Shown: one piece after another, positions 26,995-36,337 of the stretch
Layout of the letters: the number at the start of each line of letters is the position of its first letter
Numbering within the stretch: the first letter of the stretch is position 1
DNA from: CALSMU01 sp965230225
GTDB taxonomy: Bacteria; Bacteroidota; Bacteroidia; Flavobacteriales_D; Parvicellaceae
NCBI GenBank assembly: GCA_965230225.1
Contig: CBDDKM010000006.1
Location: 558,001-622,000, forward strand
Reading direction: 5' to 3'
Length of the DNA stretch: 64,000 bases
The notes under the pieces: model-generated
What the model saw: only the letters and a program-made list of their open reading frames with translations
What the model was told of the DNA's origin: nothing
Database searches by the model: none
Program-made: the position numbers and the translations under genes

Positions 26995-27731
26995 AACTTG
27001 TAAAAAAGAGAGACATCAAAATAGCCTAAATTAAAGTCAGCAAAATTCTGAGATAATCCATATTGATTGTACTGATCGATCAAACGATCTGTATCGATAA
27101 TAAAGTAATTGAACTGAGGAGTTAACTGGAATGTAACCAGTAAATCTTCGCTTAAAAACCAGTCGAACCCAAAACTTAAATCCAACCCGGTAGTAAAATA
27201 ATTACTATCGTGAGAGCCCTGATAAACAGGAGCTTCATTATCGTCCACCAGGTAAAAACCAGTGGTATCTTTATGGAGGTTTACATCGTCGTATTTTGAA
27301 TGGAACTGTGCATATCCAAAAATCAGATCAACACCAATGTGAAAACGAGAAAAATTGCTTCCCTTAAGCTCTTCAAAACCTATTCTAACATCGTAATGAT
27401 CGTACCAACTGCTGTAATAACGATTAGTAATCATTGTATTGTTAGAGGCTATGGTTCTGTATGATGTATATGGGGTTCTATTGGCCAGAGTTAAATAATT
27501 CAGGCTTACTCTAAAATTCCTATTTCCCATATTCCGTTTATAACTCAGGTTAATTTTAGAACTTTTATTACTTCCTCCGAATGCTCCCGTTAAAAGTGGG
27601 CTAATATTTACCCCTAAATAATTCCTTCTGGATTCAATGTATACCGTATCTTCTTCTTGAATTGAATCAATCGTTTGAGCTTGAAAATCAACAACTAACA
27701 ACAACAGTAAGATTGAAAGGAATAATTTCAT
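26991..27731 (-). CDS. Probable outer-membrane beta-barrel protein
   Basis: The 246-residue protein begins with a signal peptide (FLSILLLLLVVDFQAQ). It then shows alternating hydrophobic/polar strands with many Tyr, Asn and Ser. It ends in YFDVSLFYKF, with the terminal Phe typical of outer-membrane barrels recognised by BamA. No specific family is recognised. It stands alone between a convergent hydrolase and a divergent kinase. Confidence 0.65.
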   Translation of the reverse strand: MKLFLSILLLLLVVDFQAQTIDSIQEEDTVYIESRRNYLGVNISPLLTGAFGGSNKSSKINLSYKRNMGNRNFRVSLNYLTLANRTPYTSYRTIASNNTMITNRYYSSWYDHYDVRIGFEELKGSNFSRFHIGVDLIFGYAQFHSKYDDVNLHKDTTGFYLVDDNEAPVYQGSHDSNYFTTGLDLSFGFDWFLSEDLLVTFQLTPQFNYFIIDTDRLIDQYNQYGLSQNFADFNLGYFDVSLFYKF

Positions 27732-27830
27732 ATTTGATTTTTATTTAATTAAAATAGGTTTATTTTGGTCTCAAAATAATAAGATAATAAGAAATACGCA
27801 ATTCGGATTGTTCTGAAACTATAAGCAATA

Positions 27831-29069
27831 ATGAAGTTATTCTCACTTCCAGATATCAAATTTGAAAACTATTATGAGGAATCCAGGTTTCGATTAATGT
27901 GGAACATCAGTTTCGTTTTCATCTTCTTGATGAGTGTTGTATCAATCTTCAATTATTCCAACGAACAATACAGCTCCACCCCTAACCTAATCGCCATTGG
28001 TTTTGCTATTATTGCCTTGATTGTTTTGAAGAAAACAAAGGAATACAAGGTGATTAGTATCATTGTTAGTTTATTGAATCTTATTCTAATTTCGTCGGTC
28101 TTTTTTACCTTAAGAAACGTTATACATTACACTACTCCGCTTTGGGGAATAATGAATATTCTGTTTACCTTTTTTATGTTGGGACACATATGGGGGTTTG
28201 CGGTATTGATTATTCAGTTTATTGTTATTTTCTTCTACTTTGCCCTACACCTTAGCGATAATATTCAAAGCATTGCTCCTTTTGATGCAGCAGATATTAC
28301 TAATATTATTGTGGAGTATGCTATTTGTGGAGCCGGAATTGGTTACTTCATTTTCAAGTTTATTAAAACCAGCAAATTTGCTGAGAAGCAATTTACCCAC
28401 ACCAACGAAGAGCTCAATAAGCAAAACAGTGTTATTTCTTCTCAAAATGAGGAAAAAGAGATTATGTTGAAGGAGATTCATCACCGAGTAAAAAACAATC
28501 TCCAGGTTATAACCAGTTTACTCCGACTTCAATCTTACGAAATTGATGAAAACAATGGGGCTAAAGAATTTAACGAAGCCATTAACCGGGTTAAAGCCAT
28601 GGCTCTGATTCACGAAAAGATGTATCAAAACCAGATGCTATCTAAGATTAATCTCGAAGAGTATGTTAGATCTCTTGCTTTGGATCTAATTGACTCCTAC
28701 TCTTTAGACATAGACATTGAACTGGAGGTGAAATCCGATATAAATAACGTAAATTCTAAAACTATAGTTCCATTAGCTCTACTCTTAAACGAGTTAGTTT
28801 CCAACTCTTTAAAGCATGCTTTTGACAATATTCCAGAGGCTAAAATAATGGTTAGTCTAATGGAACAGGGAAATGATCAATTTAAGCTGCTATTTTCCGA
28901 TAATGGCACATGGAAAGAAAGTCAATCAAACTCCTCTTTTGGCTCTGAATTAATTGAGGCAATGACTGAACAAATGGAGGGTGAGGTAACTTTAACCAAG
29001 TCAGATACAGGCACTTATTACCAATTTGTGTTGAATAATATTTCGGAAGCTCCCCAATCTGCTATTTAA
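27831..29069 (+). CDS. Membrane sensor histidine kinase, HisKA_2 type (first of a tandem pair)
   Basis: The 412-residue protein has about six membrane helices in residues 25-180, then a short coiled coil. The HisKA_2 phosphoacceptor block LKEIHHRVKNNLQVITSLLR lies near residue 215. The HATPase domain follows, with LLLNELVSNSLKHAF near residue 320 and a glycine-rich end. HisKA_2/HWE kinases typically respond to light or stress, but no sensory ligand is evident. No response regulator is adjacent. The next gene is a close paralogue. Confidence 0.88.
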   Translation: MKLFSLPDIKFENYYEESRFRLMWNISFVFIFLMSVVSIFNYSNEQYSSTPNLIAIGFAIIALIVLKKTKEYKVISIIVSLLNLILISSVFFTLRNVIHYTTPLWGIMNILFTFFMLGHIWGFAVLIIQFIVIFFYFALHLSDNIQSIAPFDAADITNIIVEYAICGAGIGYFIFKFIKTSKFAEKQFTHTNEELNKQNSVISSQNEEKEIMLKEIHHRVKNNLQVITSLLRLQSYEIDENNGAKEFNEAINRVKAMALIHEKMYQNQMLSKINLEEYVRSLALDLIDSYSLDIDIELEVKSDINNVNSKTIVPLALLLNELVSNSLKHAFDNIPEAKIMVSLMEQGNDQFKLLFSDNGTWKESQSNSSFGSELIEAMTEQMEGEVTLTKSDTGTYYQFVLNNISEAPQSAI

Positions 29070-29112
29070 TTTTTATTAACTTTTGATCAAATAAAAGTGT
29101 AATTTCGTACTT

Positions 29113-30348
29113 ATGCCTATTTTGAATGTCCCCTCAACTCATGTAAGCAGTTATTACGATAAAGCTCGTTTTGCCTTTACCTGGCGATTGAGTTTATTCC
29201 TTACCATATCCCTGTCGATTGTTACTATTTCCTATTATTTAATTAGCCGACCCAACACCATTCCTTTTATGATAGGAGCCTTTGTTGGTTTGATTTCGCT
29301 AGTTGTATTATACAAAACCAGAAGCTATAGAGAAGCAGCTACCTTAACTACCATTTTTGGTGTTTTGGCAGTTAACTCTGTTTTGTTTTTAATTACCGAC
29401 GGGATTCATTTGGGGTCATTACTTTGGATGGTAGTTATCTCTTTGTTTGCTTATTTCACTTTGGGTAAAAAATGGGGAAACTTCATTGTATTTGTCAATG
29501 CACTTGGAGCAGCAAGGTATATTTTATTTCAAATGGATTCGAATATAGCACAGCTACCACCTTTTACTCCACAACTGATTATTACCCTTGCTTTAGAAAT
29601 TACCATTTGCCTGTCCATCATTGCTTATTTGACTCAGCAGTTTATTAAAACCAACGAGTTTGCCGAGAAGCAGTATTTGGCTGCCTATGATGAAATGAAT
29701 CAGCAAAATAGCATTATCACCAACCAGAACAAGGAAAAGGAATTGATGTTAAAGGAGATTCATCATAGAGTAAAAAACAACTTACAGGTAATTACCAGCT
29801 TACTTCGTTTACAATCTTATGAACTGGAAGAAGAAAAAAGCAAAGAATTCTCCGAAGCCATTAACCGAGTTAAAGCTATGGCTTTGATTCATGAGAAAAT
29901 GTACCAAACAGAAGAATTATCGAGCTTACAATTGGACAGTTATTTTGAATCTCTCGCCAACGAATTAATCGTTACTTACTCATTAGAGATACCGGTTGAA
30001 TTAAGCATCAATTCTGAAGTTAATCAGGTAGGATCGAAAACCATTGTTCCACTAGCTTTATTGTTCAATGAGCTTATATCTAACTCTATTAAACATGCAT
30101 TTAAAGATTCTTCTAAAGCTAAGATATCTGTTGATGCACACAATAGAAACGATGGCTACTTTGTAATTAAATACAAAGACAATGGAAGCTGGAAACCACA
30201 AACTAAAGTTTCCTCTTTTGGGTTGGAACTTATAGCTACTATGACAGAACAACTGGAAGGTAAATACGATTTAGAAAAATCCGATACAGGAACAGAGTTC
30301 ACCTTCCTATTAAAGAACATAGAGGAAGATTCTCAGAAAGAAATTTAG
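29113..30348 (+). CDS. Membrane sensor histidine kinase, HisKA_2 type (second of a tandem pair)
   Basis: This 411-residue protein has the same plan as its upstream neighbour, with an almost identical phosphoacceptor block LKEIHHRVKNNLQVITSLLR and LLFNELISNSIKHAF in the ATPase. The membrane half is more divergent, as expected if the two copies sense different signals. A gap of 43 bp separates them. That gap contains a TAATTTCG box at 29100-29107, so an internal promoter is possible. The stop codon shares 4 bp with the convergent phosphatase gene. Confidence 0.87.
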   Translation: MPILNVPSTHVSSYYDKARFAFTWRLSLFLTISLSIVTISYYLISRPNTIPFMIGAFVGLISLVVLYKTRSYREAATLTTIFGVLAVNSVLFLITDGIHLGSLLWMVVISLFAYFTLGKKWGNFIVFVNALGAARYILFQMDSNIAQLPPFTPQLIITLALEITICLSIIAYLTQQFIKTNEFAEKQYLAAYDEMNQQNSIITNQNKEKELMLKEIHHRVKNNLQVITSLLRLQSYELEEEKSKEFSEAINRVKAMALIHEKMYQTEELSSLQLDSYFESLANELIVTYSLEIPVELSINSEVNQVGSKTIVPLALLFNELISNSIKHAFKDSSKAKISVDAHNRNDGYFVIKYKDNGSWKPQTKVSSFGLELIATMTEQLEGKYDLEKSDTGTEFTFLLKNIEEDSQKEI

Positions 30349-32402
30349 GTAGATTTTACTCTTACCCCGATGATGCAAATGTCATCTATTTGCTCAAAAT
30401 CACCCCGCCAATCTAATATGGTTTGATGCAGTACTAATTTCTGCTCATCCATAGGTAATTTTTCTACTCTCTTCAACAGTTTAATAAACTGGTTGTATTT
30501 AAACTTCTTCCCTTTTTCTCCTCCAAATTGGTCTGCATACCCATCAGAAAACAAATACAGCATATTTTCTCCGGGCTCTAACTGGATCTCTCTGTTTGTA
30601 AATGGCTCCGGCTTGTAGGTATAACCAATTGGTTGTCTATCCGACTTGTACCTTTCCAGTTCTCCTTCTTTAACGACATATAATGGATTATTGGCTCCTG
30701 CCCATTCCACCTGATTTGTTTTCCTGTCTAATCGAATTAAAGATATATCCATACCATCTTTCGAACCATCATCCTTGCCGGTTTGATTCAGTTCTTTAAT
30801 GACACGCATTCTTAACTCATCCAGTATTTGAGCTGGCGAAACGTATTCTCCGGTAGAAGTAATATCGTTCAAGAATGAAATTCCCAGCATACTCATAAAT
30901 GCACCTGGCACGCCATGTCCGGTACAATCAGCAACTGCTATATAAATGTAATCTTCATTTTTGTGGGTCCAGTAAAAATCACCGCTTACAATATCCTTTG
31001 GCTGAAAATAAATAAAGTGTGGAGGAAAGCTAGTGGTAATGTGTTCTTCTGATAAAAGTAATGCCTGTTGAATACGTTTGGCATAGTTAATACTGTCTAC
31101 AATTTCAGTATTTTTCTGAACCAACTCATCGTTCAGGTTTTCCAGTTGCTGACTATTCTTTCTCTTTAACAAAAAGAGCCATAGCGCTCCCCCTCCAAAA
31201 ACAAATAACAATCCCGCTATTAACCACAAATTGGCAATTTTCCGCTGCTGGTTTTCCGCCTGAAGTTGAGCCTGTTCATTTTCCTTATTTAGGTTAATGA
31301 TTTCTAGCTCCTTTTTGTCGTTTTCATACTTTTCTCTCATTTCAGCTATTTCCCGACTGGTAATAGCAGCATTGGTGGAGTCTTTTACTTTAGTATGTAG
31401 TTTTTGGTAATAATATGCTGAATCATGGGCTCCGTTATTATCAAAGATCATGGCAAGTACCTCATAATTATCAATGGTTTGCCTTAATAACCCATTTTCT
31501 TTACATACCACTATACTTTTTCTAATCAACTCTATTGCCTTTTCCGAATTACCGATCAGGTTATACAAATCGGCCTGATTGTTATAAGCTATGGCTATTT
31601 GCTCAGGAGTTCCTTTTTCTTCGTATATCCTAAGGGACTCAGACAATAGGCTATCCGCTTTATCATAATTTTCAAGTTGTTGTTCGATGAGTGCTAAGTT
31701 GATCAATGATCCTGCAACTCCTTCATCGTTACCCAGTTTTTCATCTATTCTTAACGATTGCGAATAGTAGTAAATGGCCGAATCGGTGTTGTTCATCAAA
31801 TCGTACATCACTCCAATGTTGTTGTAGGAGTTACCTATCCCTTCTTGATTCTTCTCTTCCTGGTATACAGCCAACGCCTGCTGATAATATCCTAAAGCTT
31901 CGATAAAGTTATCCTGATAATCGAAGGATAAACCAATGGTATTGAGACTTCTTGCCTTACTATCGTTAAGGCTATTCTTTTCAGCTATTTCCAGAGCTTG
32001 TATTCCAACACTTCCTCCTTCGTTAAAACGGGCTTCTGAAATGTATAAAGTTGCAAGGTTTAGTAGTACTTCCACCTGATTATAAGGATCATTATTCTCT
32101 TCGAATAATGTAATTGCTTCCTGATAGTAAGCTTCTGCTTCTTCTGTTTTACCAACAGACTTGGAGCACACCCCTAACAATTGGGCGGCATATCCTTTAT
32201 CTTCTTTAGTACCACTTTTTTGAACTTTCTCATACAAAGACAAGCTCAATTGATAAGCATGCTCCGGATTATCTCCCCTGGCATCTAATATCTCTTGCTT
32301 ATCCTCGTTGAACTTTTCTGTTTCAAAATCGAACGATAAATTGATTATCGCAGAAACAACAATAAATACTACAAACCCGATTTTAGTTTTCTTCCCCCAC
32401 AT
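30345..32402 (-). CDS. TPR-repeat membrane protein phosphatase (SpoIIE/PP2C type)
   Basis: From the ATG at 32402 the protein has 685 residues. It begins with a membrane anchor (KIGFVVFIVVSAIINL) and has six or more TPR repeats to about residue 340, with phrases such as GNSYNNIGVMYD and AGSLINLALIE. A second membrane helix (LWLIAGLLFVFGGGALWLFLL) and a coiled coil follow. The C-terminal SpoIIE domain has KDIVSGDFYW near 471, DCTGHGVPGAF near 493 and YLFSDGYADQFGG. It probably dephosphorylates an anti-sigma-antagonist-like partner. An alternative ATG at 32456 would add 18 residues and crowd the divergent gene, so it is not used. Confidence 0.88.
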   Translation of the reverse strand: MWGKKTKIGFVVFIVVSAIINLSFDFETEKFNEDKQEILDARGDNPEHAYQLSLSLYEKVQKSGTKEDKGYAAQLLGVCSKSVGKTEEAEAYYQEAITLFEENNDPYNQVEVLLNLATLYISEARFNEGGSVGIQALEIAEKNSLNDSKARSLNTIGLSFDYQDNFIEALGYYQQALAVYQEEKNQEGIGNSYNNIGVMYDLMNNTDSAIYYYSQSLRIDEKLGNDEGVAGSLINLALIEQQLENYDKADSLLSESLRIYEEKGTPEQIAIAYNNQADLYNLIGNSEKAIELIRKSIVVCKENGLLRQTIDNYEVLAMIFDNNGAHDSAYYYQKLHTKVKDSTNAAITSREIAEMREKYENDKKELEIINLNKENEQAQLQAENQQRKIANLWLIAGLLFVFGGGALWLFLLKRKNSQQLENLNDELVQKNTEIVDSINYAKRIQQALLLSEEHITTSFPPHFIYFQPKDIVSGDFYWTHKNEDYIYIAVADCTGHGVPGAFMSMLGISFLNDITSTGEYVSPAQILDELRMRVIKELNQTGKDDGSKDGMDISLIRLDRKTNQVEWAGANNPLYVVKEGELERYKSDRQPIGYTYKPEPFTNREIQLEPGENMLYLFSDGYADQFGGEKGKKFKYNQFIKLLKRVEKLPMDEQKLVLHQTILDWRGDFEQIDDICIIGVRVKST

Positions 32403-32491
32403 ATTGAGTACGGAAGATATAAAATTGTAATTTAACCGACTAAGGGTTAATGACAAAAGTCATAATCCTGAACACAACAACACTACTTATT

Positions 32492-33310
32492 ATGAAACCA
32501 ATCTATCTATTTTTAATGGCCTGTTTGCTCATTGGCTGTGCTGAAGAAAAGCAGGAAAAACAGGAGAAAGAAGAGCAAAAACAGGATGAACTTCCACAGG
32601 TGGAAGAACACAAAATGCCACTTCCCTACAGAATAGGAAAAATTTACACCAAAGACAACAAAAAGTACATGTACGGTGGTGAAGACAGCATCAGTCATTT
32701 TGATATTACCAACTGCATACTAAAAGATGAACAATATCATTACGGTATTGGAAGAGAAGCATTTCATGCTTTGATTGAACCAGAGTTTATTTCGGTGGAA
32801 GATGCAGACACTATTTATCATGACACTGATCGTTTTTTATACCTGGAAATTGGCGAAGAACGAAGAGCATATAGCATCGAACTACTAACTCACCATGAAG
32901 TGGTAAACGATGTTGTAAATGGTGAACCTGTAATGGCTGCTTATTGCATTCTTGCAGATTTAGGAGCCATTTACCCAAGAACCATTGGAGGCAAGGTATT
33001 TACTTTTGCTTTAAGCGGCTATACTTACCACGACCCGGAAGTTTGGGACGATACAGACGGCTTCGTTTTTTGGGATAGAGAGACTGAATCTACCTGGTGG
33101 CCATTAATTGGTAAAGGCGTAAGCGGCCCTATGCTCGATGTTGATTTAAAAGTGTATGATGAGCAAAACTGGTTGCAAACCAATTGGGCCGACATAAAAA
33201 ACAAAAACGTTGCTGTACAGGTATTAAAACCAGGACAAGAAATGACTCCGCCAGAAAACTGGCCAAGGTTTGACGAAACTACAATTGATCAGATAAAATC
33301 TACTTTATAG
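32492..33310 (+). CDS. DUF3179-type lipoprotein
   Basis: The ATG at 32492 gives a lipoprotein signal peptide, IYLFLMACLLIGCAEEK, with the lipobox Cys at residue 16. An ATG at 32450 would only add 14 residues before it. A Glu/Lys/Gln-rich linker follows. The main domain shows VNGEPVMAAYCILADLG, FALSGYTYHDP and DRETESTWWPLIGKGVSGPM, which is the DUF3179 pattern. The function of DUF3179 is unknown. The end overlaps the convergent haem-binding gene by 6 bp. Confidence 0.82.
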   Translation: MKPIYLFLMACLLIGCAEEKQEKQEKEEQKQDELPQVEEHKMPLPYRIGKIYTKDNKKYMYGGEDSISHFDITNCILKDEQYHYGIGREAFHALIEPEFISVEDADTIYHDTDRFLYLEIGEERRAYSIELLTHHEVVNDVVNGEPVMAAYCILADLGAIYPRTIGGKVFTFALSGYTYHDPEVWDDTDGFVFWDRETESTWWPLIGKGVSGPMLDVDLKVYDEQNWLQTNWADIKNKNVAVQVLKPGQEMTPPENWPRFDETTIDQIKSTL

Positions 33311-33739
33311 AGATTTCATCCAGTTGATCAATAGCTCTCTTTGCTCTTCGTTTAACTCAGAATCTCCGTGCATCCAAACATAACTCTGTAGTGGCATTTC
33401 GTGCTCTTCAATTTCTTCGATACACTCCTCCAGCTTGTGCTCTTGAGTTTCTTCATCGTAAGTTCCCCAAACTGAAAAGTTAAGGTGCTCTCTCCCCTCT
33501 TCAACGTGGTGTCCAACAAACCAACTTACAGGTGCTACATTAGAGTACCAAGGGAAAACTACCTCATTTGAGTGACAATCATAACAACTCTCTCTCAAAA
33601 TTGAAACCACTTCTTCAGGTGCATTGGTCATGGTAACCAGGTTCTCTGAATCTTTCACTTCCGGATTAGACTTATCGATTCTAAAGAATTGAATAATTAC
33701 TAATACCGCTACAATTCCGATTAATATTTTCTTTTTCAT
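33305..33739 (-). CDS. Haem-binding domain protein
   Basis: The 144-residue protein has one N-terminal membrane/signal helix (ILIGIVAVLVIIQFF). A Haem_bd-like domain follows, with SCYDCHSNE near residue 51 (CxxCH, c-type haem attachment) and WYSNVAPVSWFVGHHVEEGREHLNFS. It is probably a periplasmic, membrane-anchored cytochrome-like protein. It starts within the last bases of the lipoprotein gene upstream (33736-34173), so the two are translated in tandem. Confidence 0.85.
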   Translation of the reverse strand: MKKKILIGIVAVLVIIQFFRIDKSNPEVKDSENLVTMTNAPEEVVSILRESCYDCHSNEVVFPWYSNVAPVSWFVGHHVEEGREHLNFSVWGTYDEETQEHKLEECIEEIEEHEMPLQSYVWMHGDSELNEEQRELLINWMKSL

Positions 33740-34173
33740 GGGTGAGTAAAATGATTAAAGTAATCTTGAAGATTTGTTTCTATATCAAAAGTTATTTGAC
33801 CTGCCTGATCCATGTCTTTAGCATCATGCAAATCGCTAATTAAGTCTAATATTGGATGAAGAACGTGATGTAATTGTTCATGTGCTTCTCCGGTCATACT
33901 GCAATTATGAATAATATAATCGGTATGGTCATCCATCTTTTCTGCCATAAAATGATAGTCTTCCAATGTTAATGGGTCTCCATTCTCCAGTAACACCTGT
34001 ATTCTATTCATTCCTTCATGGGTTTCTTCATTTACCTCCCATTTTTGACCATCGTTTAAGTGAAGAGCTTCGGACTCTACTTTTTCGTTTTCTTTAGCTT
34101 CTTCCTTTGGTTGATCTGAGCAAGCCACAAAAAACAAGCTAATTGATAATATGATTATTGTTGCTATTTTCAT
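33736..34173 (-). CDS. Small lipoprotein upstream of the haem-binding protein
   Basis: The ATG at 34173 gives a 145-residue protein with a lipoprotein signal (IIILSISLFFVACSDQ), then an acidic linker and a helical domain rich in His and Asp (DDHTDYIIHNCSMTGEAHEQLHH). No family is firmly recognised; the His-rich helix could bind metal or haem. Its ATG overlaps the TGA of the symporter gene (ATGA). Its stop overlaps the start of the haem-binding gene, so the three form an operon. Confidence 0.75.
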   Translation of the reverse strand: MKIATIIILSISLFFVACSDQPKEEAKENEKVESEALHLNDGQKWEVNEETHEGMNRIQVLLENGDPLTLEDYHFMAEKMDDHTDYIIHNCSMTGEAHEQLHHVLHPILDLISDLHDAKDMDQAGQITFDIETNLQDYFNHFTHP

Positions 34174-36191
34174 CAGAATAGTTTTTCTCGGTTTCTGAAC
34201 AGTGTTAAAACACAGACTGCAAATATACCTAAACAAACCACAGACAAACGCTGATCTCCGTAAATTAAATATCCAATACCAAACAACGCCGCATACACCC
34301 CTATTACAGAAACAAAGAACCCTAACACCTTAGCTCCGAAGTTGTTGAACTTCTCTGATTTACCATTTTCATCTTCAAATATCTTTTGATCAAATTCTTT
34401 TAGTTTAGCTTCGTCTGTTGGCGATGTTAGCAGCGACACAAGCACCCACCCAAGAGTTGTTATACCTACACTTATAACTAATTGCCAATGCCCCGCCATT
34501 CTTTGAGAAGGATCTACTGTTTTATTGTACACAAAAAACACCAATGCCATACCGAATGATACCACCATTGCAGCAATCTCACTATAGGGGTTGATTCTTT
34601 TCCAGAACCACCTAAGAACAAACAACAACCCCGTACCAGCTCCTATTAGTAGCATCAGGTCGAAAACCTCTTTGGCTTTTTCCAGGTACAACGAGAGGAA
34701 TCCGGCAGCAATCATTAACAAAGCAGTAGATAACCTTCCTACTTGTACTTCTTGTTTTCCAGTAGCTTTTTTATTGATAAATCGCTTATAAAAGTCGTTT
34801 ACGATATAGGATGATCCCCAGTTTAATTGCGTAGAAATGGTGGACATAAATGCTGCAATTAAAGAGGTAACCACAATTCCTAACAGCCCTATTGGTAAAA
34901 AGGTAAGCATGGATGAATAAGCTACATCATGCCCCATTTTATCTACTGGCACTTTTGGGTTAGATAAATGAATGTTTACCAACGACTCCAATGATAGAGG
35001 ATTAACATCCTTTTTAGAACTATCACTTTTTTGGGTATATAAATAGGCTAATGATTTAATTTGGTATGAGTCTGGATGATTTTCAACCAAACTAAGTACT
35101 CTATTTACGTTTCCATCATTGGTGGTATCTGCATCAGATGATAGCATATCCAATTTATCGGACAACAGCACCAATGTTTTCTCATTGACTTCATCATCCA
35201 AAAACTCTTTAGCCTCCTGGGTAACAATTACTTTAGACTCATCTTGCTGCAGTGTGGAAGGGTAAACAACCAATGAAGCCAATGCTAATAATATCCAGGG
35301 CCACGGACGTAATGCATAGTGAGCAAAGTTGAAGAACAATACTGCCCAGGTGGCATGTTTCTCATCTTTAGCTGCTAACATCCTTTGAGCAATGTATCCA
35401 CCTCCTCCAGGTTCCGCTCCTGGGTACCATGTACTCCACCATTGCACAGCGATTGGAATGATAAACAACGGAATTAGCACTTCCCAATTGGAAAAGTCAG
35501 GAAACATATCCATTTTACCATCCAGTTCCGGGCTGGCCAATAAATTATCAATTCCTCCAACTTCGGGCATGTTTACGATATAAACCGTTGCCCAAACTGA
35601 ACCAATCATAGCTATGATGAACTGAAAGAAATCCGTTAACAATACACTTTTTAAACCTCCCAACATGGAGTAAATGGCAGTTGCTGTTCCCGCTATTAAA
35701 AGGGTTTGCCAGCCTTCCAAACCAAGAAGAACTTGTCCTATTTTTATCCCTGCCAGACAAACACCTGCCATGGTAATAATGTTAAATATAACTCCCAGGT
35801 AAATGGCTCTAAATCCTCTTAAGAAAGAAGCAGACTTTCCACTGTACCTTAATTCGTAAAACTCAAGATCGGTGGTTACTCCTGATTTTCGCCATAGTCG
35901 AGCATAGAAAAATACGGTTAGCATCCCTGTTAACAACATGGCCCACCATACCCAGTTTCCAAATACCCCTCCTCCATCTTCTCTTACTATATTGGTTACC
36001 AAGCCCGGAGTATCTGCGGCAAATGTGGTTGCCACCATACTAATTCCCAATAACCACCATGGCATATTTCTACCCGATAAGAAAAAGTCCTCAGAGCTTT
36101 TACCGGCTTTTTTACTAGTAATAACCCCAATTAGGATAGAAATAATGAAAAAGGCTACTACGATAGCCCAGTCTAAATTTTGTAATTGCAT
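34173..36191 (-). CDS. Sodium:solute symporter family protein
   Basis: The 672-residue protein has about 13-14 membrane helices. Family blocks are present: SEDFFLSGRNMPWWLLGISMVA near residue 34 and ADTPGLVTNIV near 58. A central sodium-site region and the helix GLLGIVVTSLIAAFMSTISTQLN near 430 follow. This fits SLC5/SSS transporters. A hydrophilic insert of about 100 residues (about 315-420) between helices is unusual for the family. The substrate is unknown. It heads an operon with the lipoprotein and haem-binding genes. Confidence 0.88.
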   Translation of the reverse strand: MQLQNLDWAIVVAFFIISILIGVITSKKAGKSSEDFFLSGRNMPWWLLGISMVATTFAADTPGLVTNIVREDGGGVFGNWVWWAMLLTGMLTVFFYARLWRKSGVTTDLEFYELRYSGKSASFLRGFRAIYLGVIFNIITMAGVCLAGIKIGQVLLGLEGWQTLLIAGTATAIYSMLGGLKSVLLTDFFQFIIAMIGSVWATVYIVNMPEVGGIDNLLASPELDGKMDMFPDFSNWEVLIPLFIIPIAVQWWSTWYPGAEPGGGGYIAQRMLAAKDEKHATWAVLFFNFAHYALRPWPWILLALASLVVYPSTLQQDESKVIVTQEAKEFLDDEVNEKTLVLLSDKLDMLSSDADTTNDGNVNRVLSLVENHPDSYQIKSLAYLYTQKSDSSKKDVNPLSLESLVNIHLSNPKVPVDKMGHDVAYSSMLTFLPIGLLGIVVTSLIAAFMSTISTQLNWGSSYIVNDFYKRFINKKATGKQEVQVGRLSTALLMIAAGFLSLYLEKAKEVFDLMLLIGAGTGLLFVLRWFWKRINPYSEIAAMVVSFGMALVFFVYNKTVDPSQRMAGHWQLVISVGITTLGWVLVSLLTSPTDEAKLKEFDQKIFEDENGKSEKFNNFGAKVLGFFVSVIGVYAALFGIGYLIYGDQRLSVVCLGIFAVCVLTLFRNREKLF

Positions 36192-36280
36192 GCTCTACTG
36201 CTTATAAGGATGTAAATCTAGTGTAAGTAGACCTATTAATCTTTAATAAGGGTTATGTTCTATCAACAGAACTTTTTTAA

Positions 36281-36308
36281 TTGTTAATACTGACAGTTCT
36301 CATGTTTG
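36281..36308 (+). promoter_or_regulatory. Candidate promoter of the CoA-transferase gene
   Basis: TTG (36281-36283), a 17-bp spacer, then CATGTTTG (36301-36308), one mismatch from TAnnTTTG. It lies 30 bp before the start codon. The spacing fits the TTG-N17-23-TAnnTTTG pattern described for Flavobacterium. Confidence 0.45.
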
Positions 36309-36337
36309 CAACAATTGATTTAACTTAATTTAGAACC

